This document shows, one piece after another, positions 31,105 through 43,190 of a stretch of DNA of 64,000 nt. A program made the translations under genes and the position numbers. The DNA is from Coix lacryma-jobi var. lacryma-jobi (Eukaryota; Streptophyta; Magnoliopsida; Poales; Poaceae): positions 26,840,842 through 26,904,841 of the forward strand of contig CM019822.1 of NCBI GenBank assembly GCA_009763385.1, read 5' to 3'. The first letter of the stretch is position 1, and every line of letters begins with the position of its first letter. The notes beneath the pieces are model-generated. The model did not search any database, was not told where the DNA came from, and saw nothing but the letters and a program-made list of their open reading frames with translations.

Positions 31105-32495
31105 TCCTTAATCTTCAGTCAATAAACTTGTAAATTACTCGAGTTCTTTCTTCTGACTTCAAGGTGTAGCTATATATGAACTCCAAATGGTGGAAGAAAC
31201 CTAAAACCGATGAGGTGGTGAAGTATTTATGGCTACATTAACATATGGAAACTAGTTATTTTCTCCATGCATAAAAATTTCAAAGCCCAAATACTCTAGT
31301 GCAATTTAATTTGGCTAGAGCATCTTGTGAGTGCTACTACCTCACCTCACTATAAGAAGCTAGTTGTTGCTATTTTATAAAGTTTGGGTTGAAGCATTTG
31401 CTAACATCATAAGAGCATATGATTATTGTTCATTAAAAGCATCAGGTGAGAAACTCAATCCATTAACAACTCTCTCTCTCAGTCTCTCTCTAATGTTCTT
31501 GCTACTTAAGTATTTGGTGACTTAACAGAGCATTGATCTTATGAGTGTTAATTACTTCTTACCCTTGATTAGTCAATTTCCTTCCTTGGGTGATGGCATC
31601 CAGTGTGTTGAGCATTACAATGAGTTTAACTCACAAATAAACACTTAAGCATCTGGTGTTCACTAAAATTTTAGGGACATTCCATTTCAAATTTCTCGAG
31701 TCCTGACTTCTTTCTTGCATCTCAAACTAGATCATGCTCTTAGTTTTCATTTTTCATCACCCTTAGTATAATTTGTTTATATATCTTAATGTTCATGCAT
31801 ATATCCATTACAACATCATCATGAAAACCAAGTAGAGAATTACCACTCTATGATTGCTTACTATTAAACAAGTTTAGTAAATACCACATAGTTATTGGTC
31901 CATCAATGCAACAACATCATCATGGATACCAAATAGAGTAAACTTATTTGATGCACGTCCCTACTATACCTTCATGCCTGTCTGGTCCTCTCGTTGCCTA
32001 CTTAATAAGCTACTGGTACTTGTTGGGACCTTACAACAAGACATCTTGGTTGTCACACTAATCGATGTCATTAAATGGGCCACACTATATTCTTTGGGCA
32101 GTGGACATACAACATACACCTCTTTCTATGACCTCTCTTGGCTACGTCATAACATAAGTGTTGCAGTCATCTCGATCTTATCTTGGGCTTCCAGTTCACT
32201 ACAGTTTTAGCGTTTTCATTACTCAGGCTACAACTGTTTATGGATTCAAAGAATTTGACAAATATTCAGGTAGGGTAGGAAACAATAGTTATATTGCATC
32301 TCATTGATATGATTCCATGCCCATCTCTAAGATTGCTTACTATCCAAATTCAACCACCACGTAGTTTATATTTAAAATAAACCTATGGGTCTCAATACAA
32401 ACCATACTCCTCCAACGCTAAATAAATGTCTTGATTGTTTTCTAGATATTTTTCTTCTCCAAAATGTGGAAACATAACAAGTTTTTCTTCACTAG
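31105..32495. other. Intronic DNA of the cyclase remnant, nothing recognised
   Basis: No long frame, no domain and no clear transposon border found. Confidence 0.4.
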
Positions 32496-32618
32496 GTATA
32501 TGTTGGTTGCCACAGCTGGGAAACTGCGCTCATAGTTCAGGCCTTTTGCTCAACAGGGCTTACTGAGGAGTTTCCTTCAACCCTTCGAAAAGCTCACCAG
32601 TTCTTAAAAAATGCACAG
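32496..32618 (+). pseudogene. Oxidosqualene cyclase remnant, exon piece 2
   Basis: 41 open codons with CHSWETALIVQAFCSTGL and PSTLRKAHQFLKNAQ, matching the OSC block that follows the previous piece. Acceptor TTCACTAG, donor CACAG/GTTTAT. Confidence 0.9.
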
Positions 32619-32698
32619 GTTTATTGAGTATATGTGTGATGTATTTTTATTGAAAAGCATTGTTTCAGTGTAAAGTTGACACCAATATTTTCTTGTAG

Positions 32699-32818
32699 GT
32701 TACTGAGAACATACCTAATTACAAAAGCTACTACCGTGAAAGAACAAAAGGTTCTTGGACCCTATCCAATGGGGAAAACTTTTGGCCTATTGCTGATACT
32801 AATGCTGAAGCACTTAAG
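32699..32818 (+). pseudogene. Oxidosqualene cyclase remnant, exon piece 3 (catalytic motif altered)
   Basis: 40 open codons with YYRERTKGSWTLSNGENFWPIADTNAEALK. The DTNAE stretch sits where the family has DCTAE, whose Asp protonates the epoxide. Acceptor TCTTGTAG, donor CTTAAG/GTTATA. Confidence 0.9.
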
Positions 32819-33039
32819 GTTATATTTTTCACTAGCGCAAAGTGAACTTAATATTTGGAACCACTTTTGACATGGCAAGAATCAGTCCACGCGTGTCAAA
32901 TGAAGATGATTAAGTCCCCTCTTGGCAGCAAAATTGTTGACACTCCTTAATGGAATCACTTTAAGAATGAGCCACATAAAATAATAATCTAGTGAAGGCA
33001 CTAAAGAGTGTACGGGACACTACTAACTTCACTTAACGT

Positions 33040-34665
33040 CAAGTTGTCATCCCCAACATGAAGCTAGCAATGTAATTGTATCAGGGCACTGGATTTAAGA
33101 GATAAATATTTACCCGCAAGCGCACAGATAAACATACCCGTTGTAGAAGCATTTCAACCAAGCTAGTCTCAGGTATCGTTATTTATATTTTAGCCTAGAG
33201 ACTAATCAATTCAAGATATGATGGTATTGTAAAGTCTTAACAACATTTAATATGGCACACACTTATAATAAGACTGATAACACACTAATTACTTTGAACA
33301 GGAATCATGTTACAGAGTAAATGATATGATAAATAATTGATAAAGGATAACAGAGATCAAATCAATCAAGGATAAACTTAGAACAATACTGCCTAGCAAG
33401 TGATGATTAGAACAGGTATTAAAGAGAAACATTCCTAAGTTATTCTAATTACAAGTCATAGCATATATTGATTAGTGCAATTATATTTGGCAATCATTGG
33501 CTAGGTCACATCATATTTATAATCAAGAGACAACTCCATAGTTAAGGTGTCAAACAAAGTAACCCTTAAACCATGAGTTAACTGAGCCATACTAAACTAT
33601 ATTCGGGAGGTGGAATACAGAGGACTCAACAGGTCTGTCACACCCGCGATCTACCACTCTATCCGGAACATAGGACGCATTCGCAGATAAATAATGTATA
33701 GGCACCACGCCTACACAGCATTTATCACCCACTCGTTGTACTTTAAGATGAGCGCTATACGAACATGAGTATAAACATAAAGATGAACTATCTATGCCAA
33801 ATATATAATCAAAGCAGGCTATAAGGATTATAACTAAGAATATAATCATTGATGTCTTAATCATATCAATTGTATTGCTATCTAGAACACGATGATGAAC
33901 AATAAGGTGAATTAGATCATCGAGAAGAACTAAAGTACGAACTGGAACATAAACTAGAACAAGATTATGAACTAGAAGATGAACTAGACGATGAACATGA
34001 ACTAGACGATGAACTAGAACATAAACAATGAAGAACAATGATGAACTAGAAGAGCAATTATGAAATAGATCCATAATGTTAATACAAGAGAGAAGATCTT
34101 GGGTTTACCGAGCCTTCTCGTGACTAGATCAGGAATCCAAGCGAAGCTTGCCTCCTCTAATCCTATTCTATCTACTAATCTAGGTGGATGTAGTCCTAAA
34201 AGCTTTCGATTGATCTCCTTCTGATTGATCTAACCCTGATGAATGTATTGCCTAATGCCCTATTGCCTGGAGAGGGGGGTCAGGGGTCTGTTTATATAGC
34301 CCTGGGCGATGAACCGTGGCCCTTGGATCAAACCGACTTGAGGTACGGTCGAGATGCATCCTGGAGGTCGGTGGAAGTAGCTTGCAGAAGACGAAAGCGT
34401 GGGGCCTCTATGGCCGACCGACCGGTGGGCCCTGTGGGACCGTTCGGTCCCACAGGTCGGCCTCTGGTGGTGTCCTTCCTTGTGGTGTCTTCTTACGTCC
34501 TCTGGAGTCTTCTAGAAGTATCCCGACGTGGCGGCTGCGTTATCTCCCGACGGTTTCCTTCTATGGGAAGCTATTGGTGCCGATTTCCTGGTTTAGTCCC
34601 TGCAGAATCATAACTCACCAAAACTCGTGGAATATTGTCAGTTGAAACCCTAAACCTTTGTTGGT
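33040..34665. repeat. Probable LTR-derived sequence with a GATGAACTAGA minisatellite
   Basis: 33890-34030 repeats variants of GATGAACTAGA, and 34080-34620 resembles a cereal LTR promoter segment (TTTATATAGCCC near 34290). The long minus-strand frame over the minisatellite is a repeat artefact. Borders are not resolved. Confidence 0.4.
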
Positions 34666-34704
34666 GATCAAATTCTTGCCCTTTTCATATTTATTTATCT
34701 CTTA

Positions 34705-34770
34705 ATTATGATAGTTAACTCAATTTGTATAATACGTATTATGATAGTTAACTCAATTTGTATAATACGT
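34705..34770. repeat. Exact 33-bp tandem duplication
   Basis: ATTATGATAGTTAACTCAAT plus 13 bases occurs twice in direct succession without a mismatch. Confidence 0.9.
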
Positions 34771-34979
34771 ATTAATACAATTTGTTGGTTTGGTGATCAA
34801 CAAGTTTGACTCAATTTGTAGCAAATACGTATAACATTTGTATCTCCAAATAATTTTGTTAAAAAACTAGATTCAAATATCAATCCAGCGATACTAATTA
34901 TGTATCATACATATTAATATTTTTTTAATATATATTTAGTCAAAGTTGTTTCTTGAGAAGCGAAAACGACGAACATTTA

Positions 34980-35181
34980 GGGATGGAGGGAGTACGTGCA
35001 CTACTAATAAGGGGCCCAGTTTGGATCTTGACCATCCAATTGTTAGCTAACTGCTAGAATCTTATTTGCTAGGTAGTTCAGGGATGGAGGGAGTACGTGC
35101 ACTACTAATAAGGGGCCCAGTTTGGATCTTGACCATCCAATTGTTAGCTAACTGCTAGAATCTTATTTGCTAGGTAGTTCA
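34980..35181. repeat. Exact 101-bp tandem duplication
   Basis: Two adjacent identical 101-bp copies starting GGGATGGAGGGAGTACGTGC. Confidence 0.9.
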
Positions 35182-35561
35182 GCTAAAACTAGTTGGGCTA
35201 TTAGTTGGGGTCTTTGAATCTAGTAGAGCTATTTTTCGTGGCTTACTATTAGTTGCATGGAACACCCCTAATCAATAGATCTATTTTCATTATACAACTC
35301 GGACACAATATATAGACAACTTAAGGCACCTAGCCTGCATGTAGGGTGTCTATATATCTCGTGAAATAAAGCTAGTGGAGCCATCGGATAATTAAGCCTA
35401 AATGGGTTATTTCTTACTGGGTTCAAATGCACTTAACATTTTTGGATTGCATTAGGAGAGGCTAAACATCTATTAAAACATATGTACTCCTAATGCTAGT
35501 GGAGTATAGGATCATCGGTACGTGATTGGGTGGAGCCAATCCCTAGCCCCTCTCCCTCCGT

Positions 35562-35663
35562 CCCTGGTCTCTTCCAATTGCTTGTTGGAGGTGTCGATCG
35601 AACAAGTATTTGCCCTGGTCTCTTCCAATTGCTTGTTGGAGGTGTCGATCGAACAAGTATTTG
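35562..35663. repeat. Exact 51-bp tandem duplication
   Basis: CCCTGGTCTCTTCCAATTGC and 31 more bases occur twice back to back. Confidence 0.9.
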
Positions 35664-36279
35664 CATCATTATTATGGGTATTTGGATCCATAATCTCTAT
35701 CATTAGCCTCTTATCCATCCCAGCGTTTGCAATAGCAATCCCTTTGGTTTAAGTATCAAACGTAGCTAACGAGAACTCAGGTTTGATTTTTGTTAACAGT
35801 TAAGATAACATGCTAATGGTATAGTGTGATGCCATTTTAAGATCTCAAAATAGTACAAAAAATGCATATCCATGGTAACATAAAAATTAAACTAGAGATT
35901 TCCAACTTATCCTGACCTAGACCTTAACATAATCAACCTTCAAACGTAATGTAATTGGAAAATTGGAGTTTAATTCACTTTAAGCATTAAATATAGTTCC
36001 CACAACAAGTTTGGTTACTGGACCATTTACATTTGCTTTGCATCATGATAGAGGCATCACACCAGTCTACTCTATAACAAGAACCGGGAGTGTCAAAGCT
36101 ATCATCACAACTTATTCATGATCAATTTTAACATAACAAATCATGATGGATCCGGTTGTAAAGTCCACTTCTATAGTAGCGAGGATACCATCATATAATT
36201 TGTGGCAACTTGTTGGCAAGTATGCCTCTCAAGGCACATCACATCCATTACGCTTGTGCCCCCTTCTCATATATCTAGG

Positions 36280-36830
36280 TTGTACCTCAGGGTGGATGTT
36301 TGGTTCTTGGTTCGGTTTCCTCGGTTATTGATGAAATTCAGTTCCTAGGAAATGGGAACCGATCGGTTCCAAAAAAAATTAGGAACTGAGTATTTTAGTT
36401 CTCGGTTCTTTTGGTTTGGTTCCGATTCTAATAACCGATTTTTTCAGCAAAGGTTAATACAATAAAAAATATGCATGATTTAAAGAAAATTTAGGCAACA
36501 CTACCTCTACTTTAAATAATATTAATAATTGATAAGTGAACAGTAGCAATATAGTAACATAAATATATAGGAATTCAGTATAATACATCACACAAAAATC
36601 AAGCATAATCTTACAAAATACAAGTAAGTGAAATACAATTCATGAATTTTGGTTGTTTCAGTTAATTTGATTATCCGACAGTAGGAACCAAATTATCTCG
36701 GTTATTTTGGTTCCTCAAAATTCAGAACCAAATAAGGAACCATTTTTTTGGTTCTGTTCTTTCAGTTTCAGTTCCAATTCTTTCAATTTGGTTTCTCGGT
36801 TTCAGATAATTAAGTTGTTTCAGGTCTGCT
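36280..36830. repeat. GGTTCGGTT-rich non-autonomous element, borders uncertain
   Basis: Many GGTTC/GAACC words in both orientations at both ends (GGAACCGATCGGTTCC near 36356) around an AT-rich core, as in hAT-type non-autonomous elements. A similar motif set occurs near 51020 and 52650-52790. Confidence 0.4.
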
Positions 36831-37260
36831 GGACATAATATGTTGCTAGGCTATGGTCTTGTTTCACAACTACTAATAATTCTACATTGAGTGGCCACAA
36901 AATATAAGTTCCAGTAGGGCGGCCATATATACTTTGTTGCACACTATTCTTGTCTCAATTTATAGAATAATCAAGCATGTTGCATCATTATTTGTCTGTT
37001 TACCTAACTATGTATGATGAACTTTACAATTTTATGATTATGGCAAAACTTATTTTTCTTCATTTCACATTCAATAGTGCTGACACAACTATTGTTCTAC
37101 TCTATTGAAGAACAATGATGGTACATTGTCATCGGCTGAATGTAAACGAACAACTCCATGGGTGGAGGTGAGCATATACCTTTACATGGTATTAATGTAA
37201 AGTATAAAAACATTGTTTCTCGTTTTTTTCTTATATTTGAAACTTTTTCCAAAACTTCTG

Positions 37261-37310
<50 letters not shown>
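37261..37310. repeat. (TA)n microsatellite
   Basis: About 24 TA repeats. Confidence 0.95.
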
Positions 37311-37313
<3 letters not shown>

Positions 37314-39159
37314 AAGTTCATCTATCTCAAGGGAGCACTAATGAGCAGTTTGAAATCAATAATTGAGAAACTTCTTACTAAATAGCTAGCTCTCTTCTCC
37401 ACGGGGTGAAATAGTCGAGATAAACAATTATTTATTTTAGGAGAATATTACTAATCTGGGGAAAGTCCCTATTGTTGAAGATCAACAATATGTATGTTGG
37501 AGTTGTGCTTTGTTTAATGAATTGAATGCATATCTCTTTCTGGAGATATAAACAACAAATCACTAGGGCCTGTTTGGTTCTATAGAATTGGGCCGAATTG
37601 GAATTAGATTCTAGGACGGGCCTGTTTGGCTGAACCTCGAATTGAAAATCAACATTCCAGTCGGTTTCCTGGCCCGAATAGAAGGCCAACGCCACATTCT
37701 TAGCCTCTGAGACGGAAAACGATTCCACGAGCTCATCTCCAGACTCGGCTTCCTCCCGACACCAACCTCTTCTCTCTCTCGTACCCGACCCGACGACGCC
37801 ATGGAGGCGGCTAGGGTTCCCTAGTCGCTGCACATCAGCCATCACCCCATCCTCCACCTCTCCATCGAACACGGCTGCGCCGCTAGAGGAGTTCCCGAGA
37901 TCGATCGGCTGCACCCTGCGAGGCGAGTCAAGGGAGCGAACGGTGACCAGGCACTGGAGTTGTTCCGATAGGGGTCTATCAAGCAGGTGGTCAGCCACGG
38001 GAGCGAACAGTGATCAAGCAGACGACCCGACGACGCCATCACTCCAGATCAGGTTAGGGTTTCTTTTCCCCAATCCTTCTGTGAAGTGCATCATCACCTC
38101 CTTGGTCGATCTAGGATCGGTAATTTGAGTAGTAGGTGTAGATGGGTTTGATCTGTGTAAAGTGATTACGAAAGTAGTCGCCGCCGCCTCGCCATCGGCG
38201 GTCGTCGCAGTGGGCTGTGTGATTCCCGTTTCCGTCCCGCTGCGTTCCTAGCTCTAGGCCATACCCGCCCGCTCTATCACCGGCAGCAGCCACTGATTTG
38301 CGGCGGAGGTTACTGGTTGGCTGTCACAGCCATACAATCTCTCTCTGCTAGTAGATTAATAATTAATTAATACACATAATCAATCCACGCCTCCTCTTTC
38401 CCAAGGGCAGATACCTCAATCTCAAGAATAAATATAGTAGTAGAATTATCTAGACATACTACTCATATAGCAACAATAAAGCAACACGAGGTCAATCTAA
38501 TTTCAACACTGGCAAGGATGTACTCCGTTCGTATGTAGCACTAGCTTTCCAACAGAGAAATAGGAACCTGAACCTGCTTGCTTCTCTTGAAAGCTTAATG
38601 CATTCTAGGAGATTATTAGGAGTACTTTATTATTAGCTTTCCAACAGACACTTATGATTGTAGACTCTGAAAATTGTAGGAGCAACTCTGCTCTTGGTCT
38701 CTCTTTGGTAAATATGAAAGCTTGTAATAAATTGGCCAACCTTTTGACTGAAAAGCAGAATGTCAGTGACCACTTGCTTGCAACCATTTTGCTACACTTG
38801 AACTGCCTTTTTTCAGCAATTCAGTAACTAATATATTGTTTCAGCAATTTAATAACTTTAGATTACAACACTTCTTTTCCTTTGTGTTGAAGCATTTCTT
38901 GTTCCTATTTTGTACTAGTACAGAGCACTGGCAGAGCTGTTGCTCAATTTAGTATGGATGATGATTTATCTCAACAAACTGAATGTGTGTTTTTAACTAT
39001 TTTTTGACTTTGCTTAGCAAACTCTGTACTTACAGCAGACAACCACTGAAACACGATATTTCATTTCAGCCTTGTTTTTGACTTTTTCATTGGGACTTTA
39101 GAATATAACCCTTCTTTTCCTTTGTGCTGAAGCATTTCTTTTGCATTTATGTGATTTAG

Positions 39160-39928
39160 ATGCCTGGTAATAATTTAGAATTGGTTAACACAAGTTTGGA
39201 GGAGATAAGGCAAAAACAAAGGAAGAAGAGAAAGAGAGTAGTTGCTGTATTTTTCGTTAGTTTGATGACCATGATAGCACGTTGGTATCATCAAAAAAGA
39301 CCTAGACATATTGTTGATGTGGATGAAGAGGCAGAGAGAAATGTTAGAATAAGGAAACAAATGCTTAGGAATCTATATCAGGGCTCGAATGTGTATTGTC
39401 ATGACAGTTTGCGCTTAACTAATAGATCATTTTCTGACTTATGTGTCATCTTACGTGAGAGGTGTCACATGTGTGATACCTTGAATGTGTCCGTCGAAGA
39501 AAAGGTGGCAATCTTTTTGCTTATAGTTGGTCATGGCACAAAGATGAGGATAATTCGTGGCACATATGGGTGGTCGCTTGAGACTATTAGTCGTCATTTC
39601 AATGAGGTGTTGCGATGCATTTTATCATTATGCCATGAGTTTATTAAGCTTCCGGACCCATCAGCCATACAACCTGAAGATTCCAAGTGGAAGTGGTTCG
39701 AAGACTGTCTTGGTGCTCTAGATGGGACGCACATTAAGGTTTTTGTTCTGTTGGCTGACCAAGGAAGATACAGAAATAGAAAACAACAGATCACTACTAA
39801 TGTTTTGGGGGTTTGCGACCGACAAATGAAATTTGTCTATGTCTTAGCGGGTTGGGAAGGATCAGCGTCAGATTCACGCGTGCTACGTGATGCAATGTCA
39901 CGAGAGGATGCATTCTCTGTCCCAAACG
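39160..39928 (+). CDS. PIF/Harbinger transposase, exon 1
   Basis: The DDE_Tnp_4 family transposase catalyses excision and insertion of the element together with its Myb-like partner. Exon 1 from ATG 39160 gives 256 codons plus one base: an Arg/Lys-rich N-terminus (RQKQRKKRKR), the helix-turn-helix-like LRLTNRSFSDLC ... VSVEEKVAIFLLIVGHG, then the first catalytic Asp (D188, GALDGTHI) and the second (D238, GSASDSRVL). Donor CCAAACG/GTAAAT. Reading on past the donor to 39990 is intron. Confidence 0.9.
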
Positions 39929-40014
39929 GTAAATACCTATATCAGAACACTAGATTAGAGGTTGTTGTCGCTATAGGAACTGAAGTCTAATGATTCTTGT
40001 TTTTTAAACAATAG

Positions 40015-40253
40015 GAAAATACTATCTGGTAGATGCTGGGTATACAAATGGGCCAGGATTTCTTGCTCCATACCGATCCACTCGGTATCATTTGAAAGAA
40101 TGGGCTGCTCAAGGGCATAACCCATCCACTGCCAAAGAACTATTCAATTTGCGCCATTCGTTAGCTAGAAATGTGATAGAAAGGACATTTGGGTTGCTGA
40201 AGATGAGGTGGGCGATACTAAGAAACAATTCATTTTTGGACTTAAAAAACCAG
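40015..40253 (+). CDS. PIF/Harbinger transposase, exon 2
   Basis: After acceptor AACAATAG, reads KYYLVDAGYTNGPGFLAPYR and the catalytic Glu (about E312) in ARNVIERTFGLLKMRW. 239 bases, in phase with exons 1 and 3. Donor AACCAG/GTATAC. Confidence 0.9.
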
Positions 40254-40352
40254 GTATACAAAATTAGCAGCTTGTGTCTCATTTAACTCGGTATACAACT
40301 ATTCAACTCGGTATCATTTCAATCTTGTGTCTCATTTATAATATATGTGCAG

Positions 40353-40592
40353 ATTAGGATAATCAATGCTTGCTGCATATTACATAACTTTGTAAGTGAT
40401 AGATAGAGAGACATGGATGACCTTCTTATGCACCGAGTTGATGAAGCGATATCCCTTGAACCCACCTCAATTCATAGTGAAATGAGTACGATTACAGATG
40501 TACAATCATCAAATGTCTGGAATATTTTTAGAGACACGAAAGCTAACCAAATGTTTGCGGATTATCAGGCGAGACGTGGTCAGCAAGCTTAA
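40353..40592 (+). pseudogene. PIF/Harbinger transposase, exon 3 with one stop codon
   Basis: After acceptor TATGTGCAG, reads IRIINACCILHNFVSDR, then TAG at 40404-40406. The frame then stays open for 61 more codons (RDMDDLLMHRVDEAIS ... ARRGQQA) to TAA 40590-40592. All catalytic residues lie upstream of the stop, so activity of the truncated form cannot be excluded. Confidence 0.85.
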
Positions 40593-40725
40593 TTAAACGT
40601 ATGATAAGATTTTTTCTGTCTTATTGGTTTATTTTCGTATAAAGCTTATGATCTTGTTTTATAAGTATTAGTTCTCACATATTGCATATTACTTCCTAAT
40701 ACAATTCTATTTTTGGATGCAGGAT

Positions 40726-41055
40726 ATGGAGAAAGACAAAAAGGCTGGCAGGGGTTATGTTTCATGGAATGATGACATGGACAAGATATTACTGGATACT
40801 TTTGTGGAGTACTATAACAAGGGTGATAAATGTCAAAATGGATGGAAGCCCCATGTTTATACTGCAGCCATAAAAAATATCCGTGAGAAGTGCCGAAAGG
40901 AAGTCACAAAAGAGAATATCTTGGCAAGAAGCAAGACATTTGATAAACATCACTCTATCATCAATGGTATGCTTGGAACTAGTGGGTTTGGTTGGGATTC
41001 AAACAAAAACAAGATTTATGTTGACAGTGATGTTGTTTGGGAAGAATACGTTGAG
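40726..41055 (+). CDS. PIF/Harbinger Myb/SANT-like ORF1, exon 1
   Basis: 110 codons from ATG 40726: YVSWNDDMDKILLDTFVEYY ... NGWKPHVYTAAIKNIREKC ... SKTFDKHHSIINGMLGTSGFGWD, VWEEYVE. This is the Myb/SANT-like (Myb_DNA-bind_3) fold that binds element ends and helps import the transposase. Donor GTTGAG/GTTAGC. The frame read past the donor is intron. Confidence 0.88.
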
Positions 41056-41569
41056 GTTAGCCTGTTGTTTCTGTCAATATTACTGCTCCTATCTTACTGC
41101 TCCAAACATGTGTTTTTTGGCAACGAAAAATATGTCTTAACCCTGTGTTCACTGTGGCTATTGTTCACTGATGACTGTTGTTACTCCTGATGTCCTCTCT
41201 ATTAACAGCCATCAGGAATAAAGAATCTGCACTAATTAAAGTGCATAGTAAAGAATCTGTCAATTTTGACATGAACTAAGCCAACAGGATGTTAAGAACT
41301 ATGAACTAATTAATAAACTATGAACTCAGCCATCAGGACTAACGTAAGAACTATGAACAACAGCCATCAGGAATAAAGAATCTGTGAATTTTGACATGAT
41401 TTCAGCAAGACCTCTACTATTTTGCTCAACTGTCTTAACCCTGCAGAACTGTGAACCCTATTTTTCTAGTTTATTAATTGTCAATTCTATACAGCAAGAA
41501 CCATGAACTCTGCATTCTTGGTTCAAAGTCGATGCAATAGTGCTCATTTTATTAACATCCAAAATGCAG

Positions 41570-42016
41570 AAAAACAAGGACGCCTCTGGGTATAGGTACA
41601 AGACAGTGTTGTATTGGGATTCAATTAGTTTGTTTTATGGCAAAGATCGTGCAACTGGTGAGGCAGCGAGGACTGCATCAGAGAGTTCCAAAGAGATGGG
41701 TAGAGAAGAAAGTAGCGCTAGAGAGACTAATGCATTGGCAACAGGTTTGAAGAGGAAACGATCTGATGATTCATTCACTTCTATGCTAGCAGAAAAATTT
41801 GATATGTTTACTGAAGTGTTGAAAGCTGATAAACCACCAAAAGTTCCAAGTTCCAAGGAGGTTCTGGATGCACTCAGTGAAATTGAGGGCTTGAGTGAGG
41901 ATACGGAGTTGAAACTGTATGACATCTTAACAGCCAGTGCAAGGAAGTTTGAGAGCCTCTTAGCACTTCCAATGGTGAGAAGGAAAAAATGGTTGTTGAT
42001 GCAGCTCAACAATTGA
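41570..42016 (+). CDS. PIF/Harbinger Myb/SANT-like ORF1, exon 2
   Basis: After acceptor AAAATGCAG, phase 0, 148 codons plus stop: YWDSISLFYGKDRATGEAAR, a basic nuclear-localisation-like LKRKR, and an acidic, helical C-terminus (LDALSEIEGLSEDTELKLYD). No stop or frameshift in either exon (258 residues in total). Confidence 0.85.
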   Translation, partial: KNKDASGYRYKTVLYWDSISLFYGKDRATGEAARTASESSKEMGREESSARETNALATGLKRKRSDDSFTSMLAEKFDMFTEVLKADKPPKVPSSKEVLDALSEIEGLSEDTELKLYDILTASARKFESLLALPMVRRKKWLLMQLNN

Positions 42017-43184
42017 AATGGAGAAATGTAGCTACTCATATGTGGTCTAGTTAATGGAACAATACTTTTCTTTGGTTGTAATTTATGGAGACAGTTGAGT
42101 GATAGAAACTTATATTTGCTCTTTTAAGTTATGAACTGTAGTTCTATGTTACTTTTGTTGTTAAGTGATGCAGCTATATATCTCAACTTTGCTAATTATA
42201 TGTGCACGTACGTGCATGTCTTTTCCTGTTGGCAATGTTTGCTAATTATATATCTCAACTTTTCCTTATGCACGTACAGATTATTTAGTAAGATGTGAGG
42301 AGAAAGAAGAGAGAGTGTGATGCTTACTACAAGAGATATACGTACAAATTATTTTCCTGTTGGCAATGTCTTTCAATTTCAATATTTGAGCATCCAAACA
42401 GGATCTGGAATGTAATTCTAAGAATGAGTTTCCACTTGCATCCAAACAAAAAAATTGAATTGAATCAAATTCTAGGGATTTTATTTCCGGTTGAATCTAA
42501 TGCCTAGAATATGATTCGTGGAATAAGTTTCAATTCCAGGGAAACAAACGGGGCCTAAAATGAATTAACTTTGGCAACTTTTAACAATCTACAAACAAGA
42601 GTGCATATCACTATTCACTACTAAATAGAGCTAAGGAAAAGTGGAATCTGTAACACCCTAAATTTTTCTTTAGTTCAAAATAGGTTAAAATGATTTATTT
42701 TAATTCACTGTGGCATTATAACATAGGCAAAATAAATAAATGATGGGGAAATAAAATTTATCCTAGTTTAGTAACAAGTTGATGCATACATGCTGCTGCA
42801 TTCTTTTGTTTGAGTGAAGTTCAAATTTGAAAACTGGAATTCAAAATTTGTTTTGGAAAGGATTTGGAAAAACATTTGCAAATAAAAAGAAAAGAGCAAA
42901 CATTTTCCTTCTCTCCTTCCTCTCTCTTTCGGCCTGCCTTCTCTCTGCCTCCGTCTCGTTTCCGCGCGGCCCATCAAGCCGGGCCGGCCCATCAGCGCGG
43001 CAGCGCCGCCGCGCCCTCAGCGCCGCGTTTCGCTGACCGCTCGGCCCGCGTGCACGCTCAATGACAGGTGGGGCCCGCTTGTCAGGAGCGTCCCCAACCT
43101 CCGCCCGCTTTCTCCGCCGCGAGCCGCCGCCGCTCCACGTCCGACTTCTCCGGCGTGGACGCTTATCCTCGGGGGCTCGAGCTC

Positions 43185-43190
43185 TATAAA
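43185..43190 (+). promoter_or_regulatory. TATA box of solo LTR 1
   Basis: CTCTATAAAGAGCC context, followed by CT-rich sequence, as in LTR core promoters. Confidence 0.55.

Larger units (their letters stand above)
37567..42555 (+). mobile_element. PIF/Harbinger DNA transposon, near-complete, about 5 kb
   Basis: Ends are GGCCTGTTTGGTTC and (reverse) GGCCCCGTTTGTTTCC, flanked by TAG (37564-37566) and TAA (42556-42558), a degenerate 3-bp TTA/TAA-type duplication. Inside on one strand are a three-exon DDE transposase and a two-exon Myb/SANT-like ORF, the two proteins PIF/Harbinger elements need. The 1.6 kb before the transposase is GC-rich leader. The element lies in the cyclase remnant's large intron. 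Confidence 0.88.

Noticed and set aside
33592..34074. 160-codon minus frame rich in Leu/Val/His
   Set aside because: Translation of the GATGAACTAGA minisatellite; no domain and low complexity.
39929..39990. Transposase frame reading to 39990
   Set aside because: It passes a good donor, and family sequence resumes only at 40015 in another frame, so this is intron.
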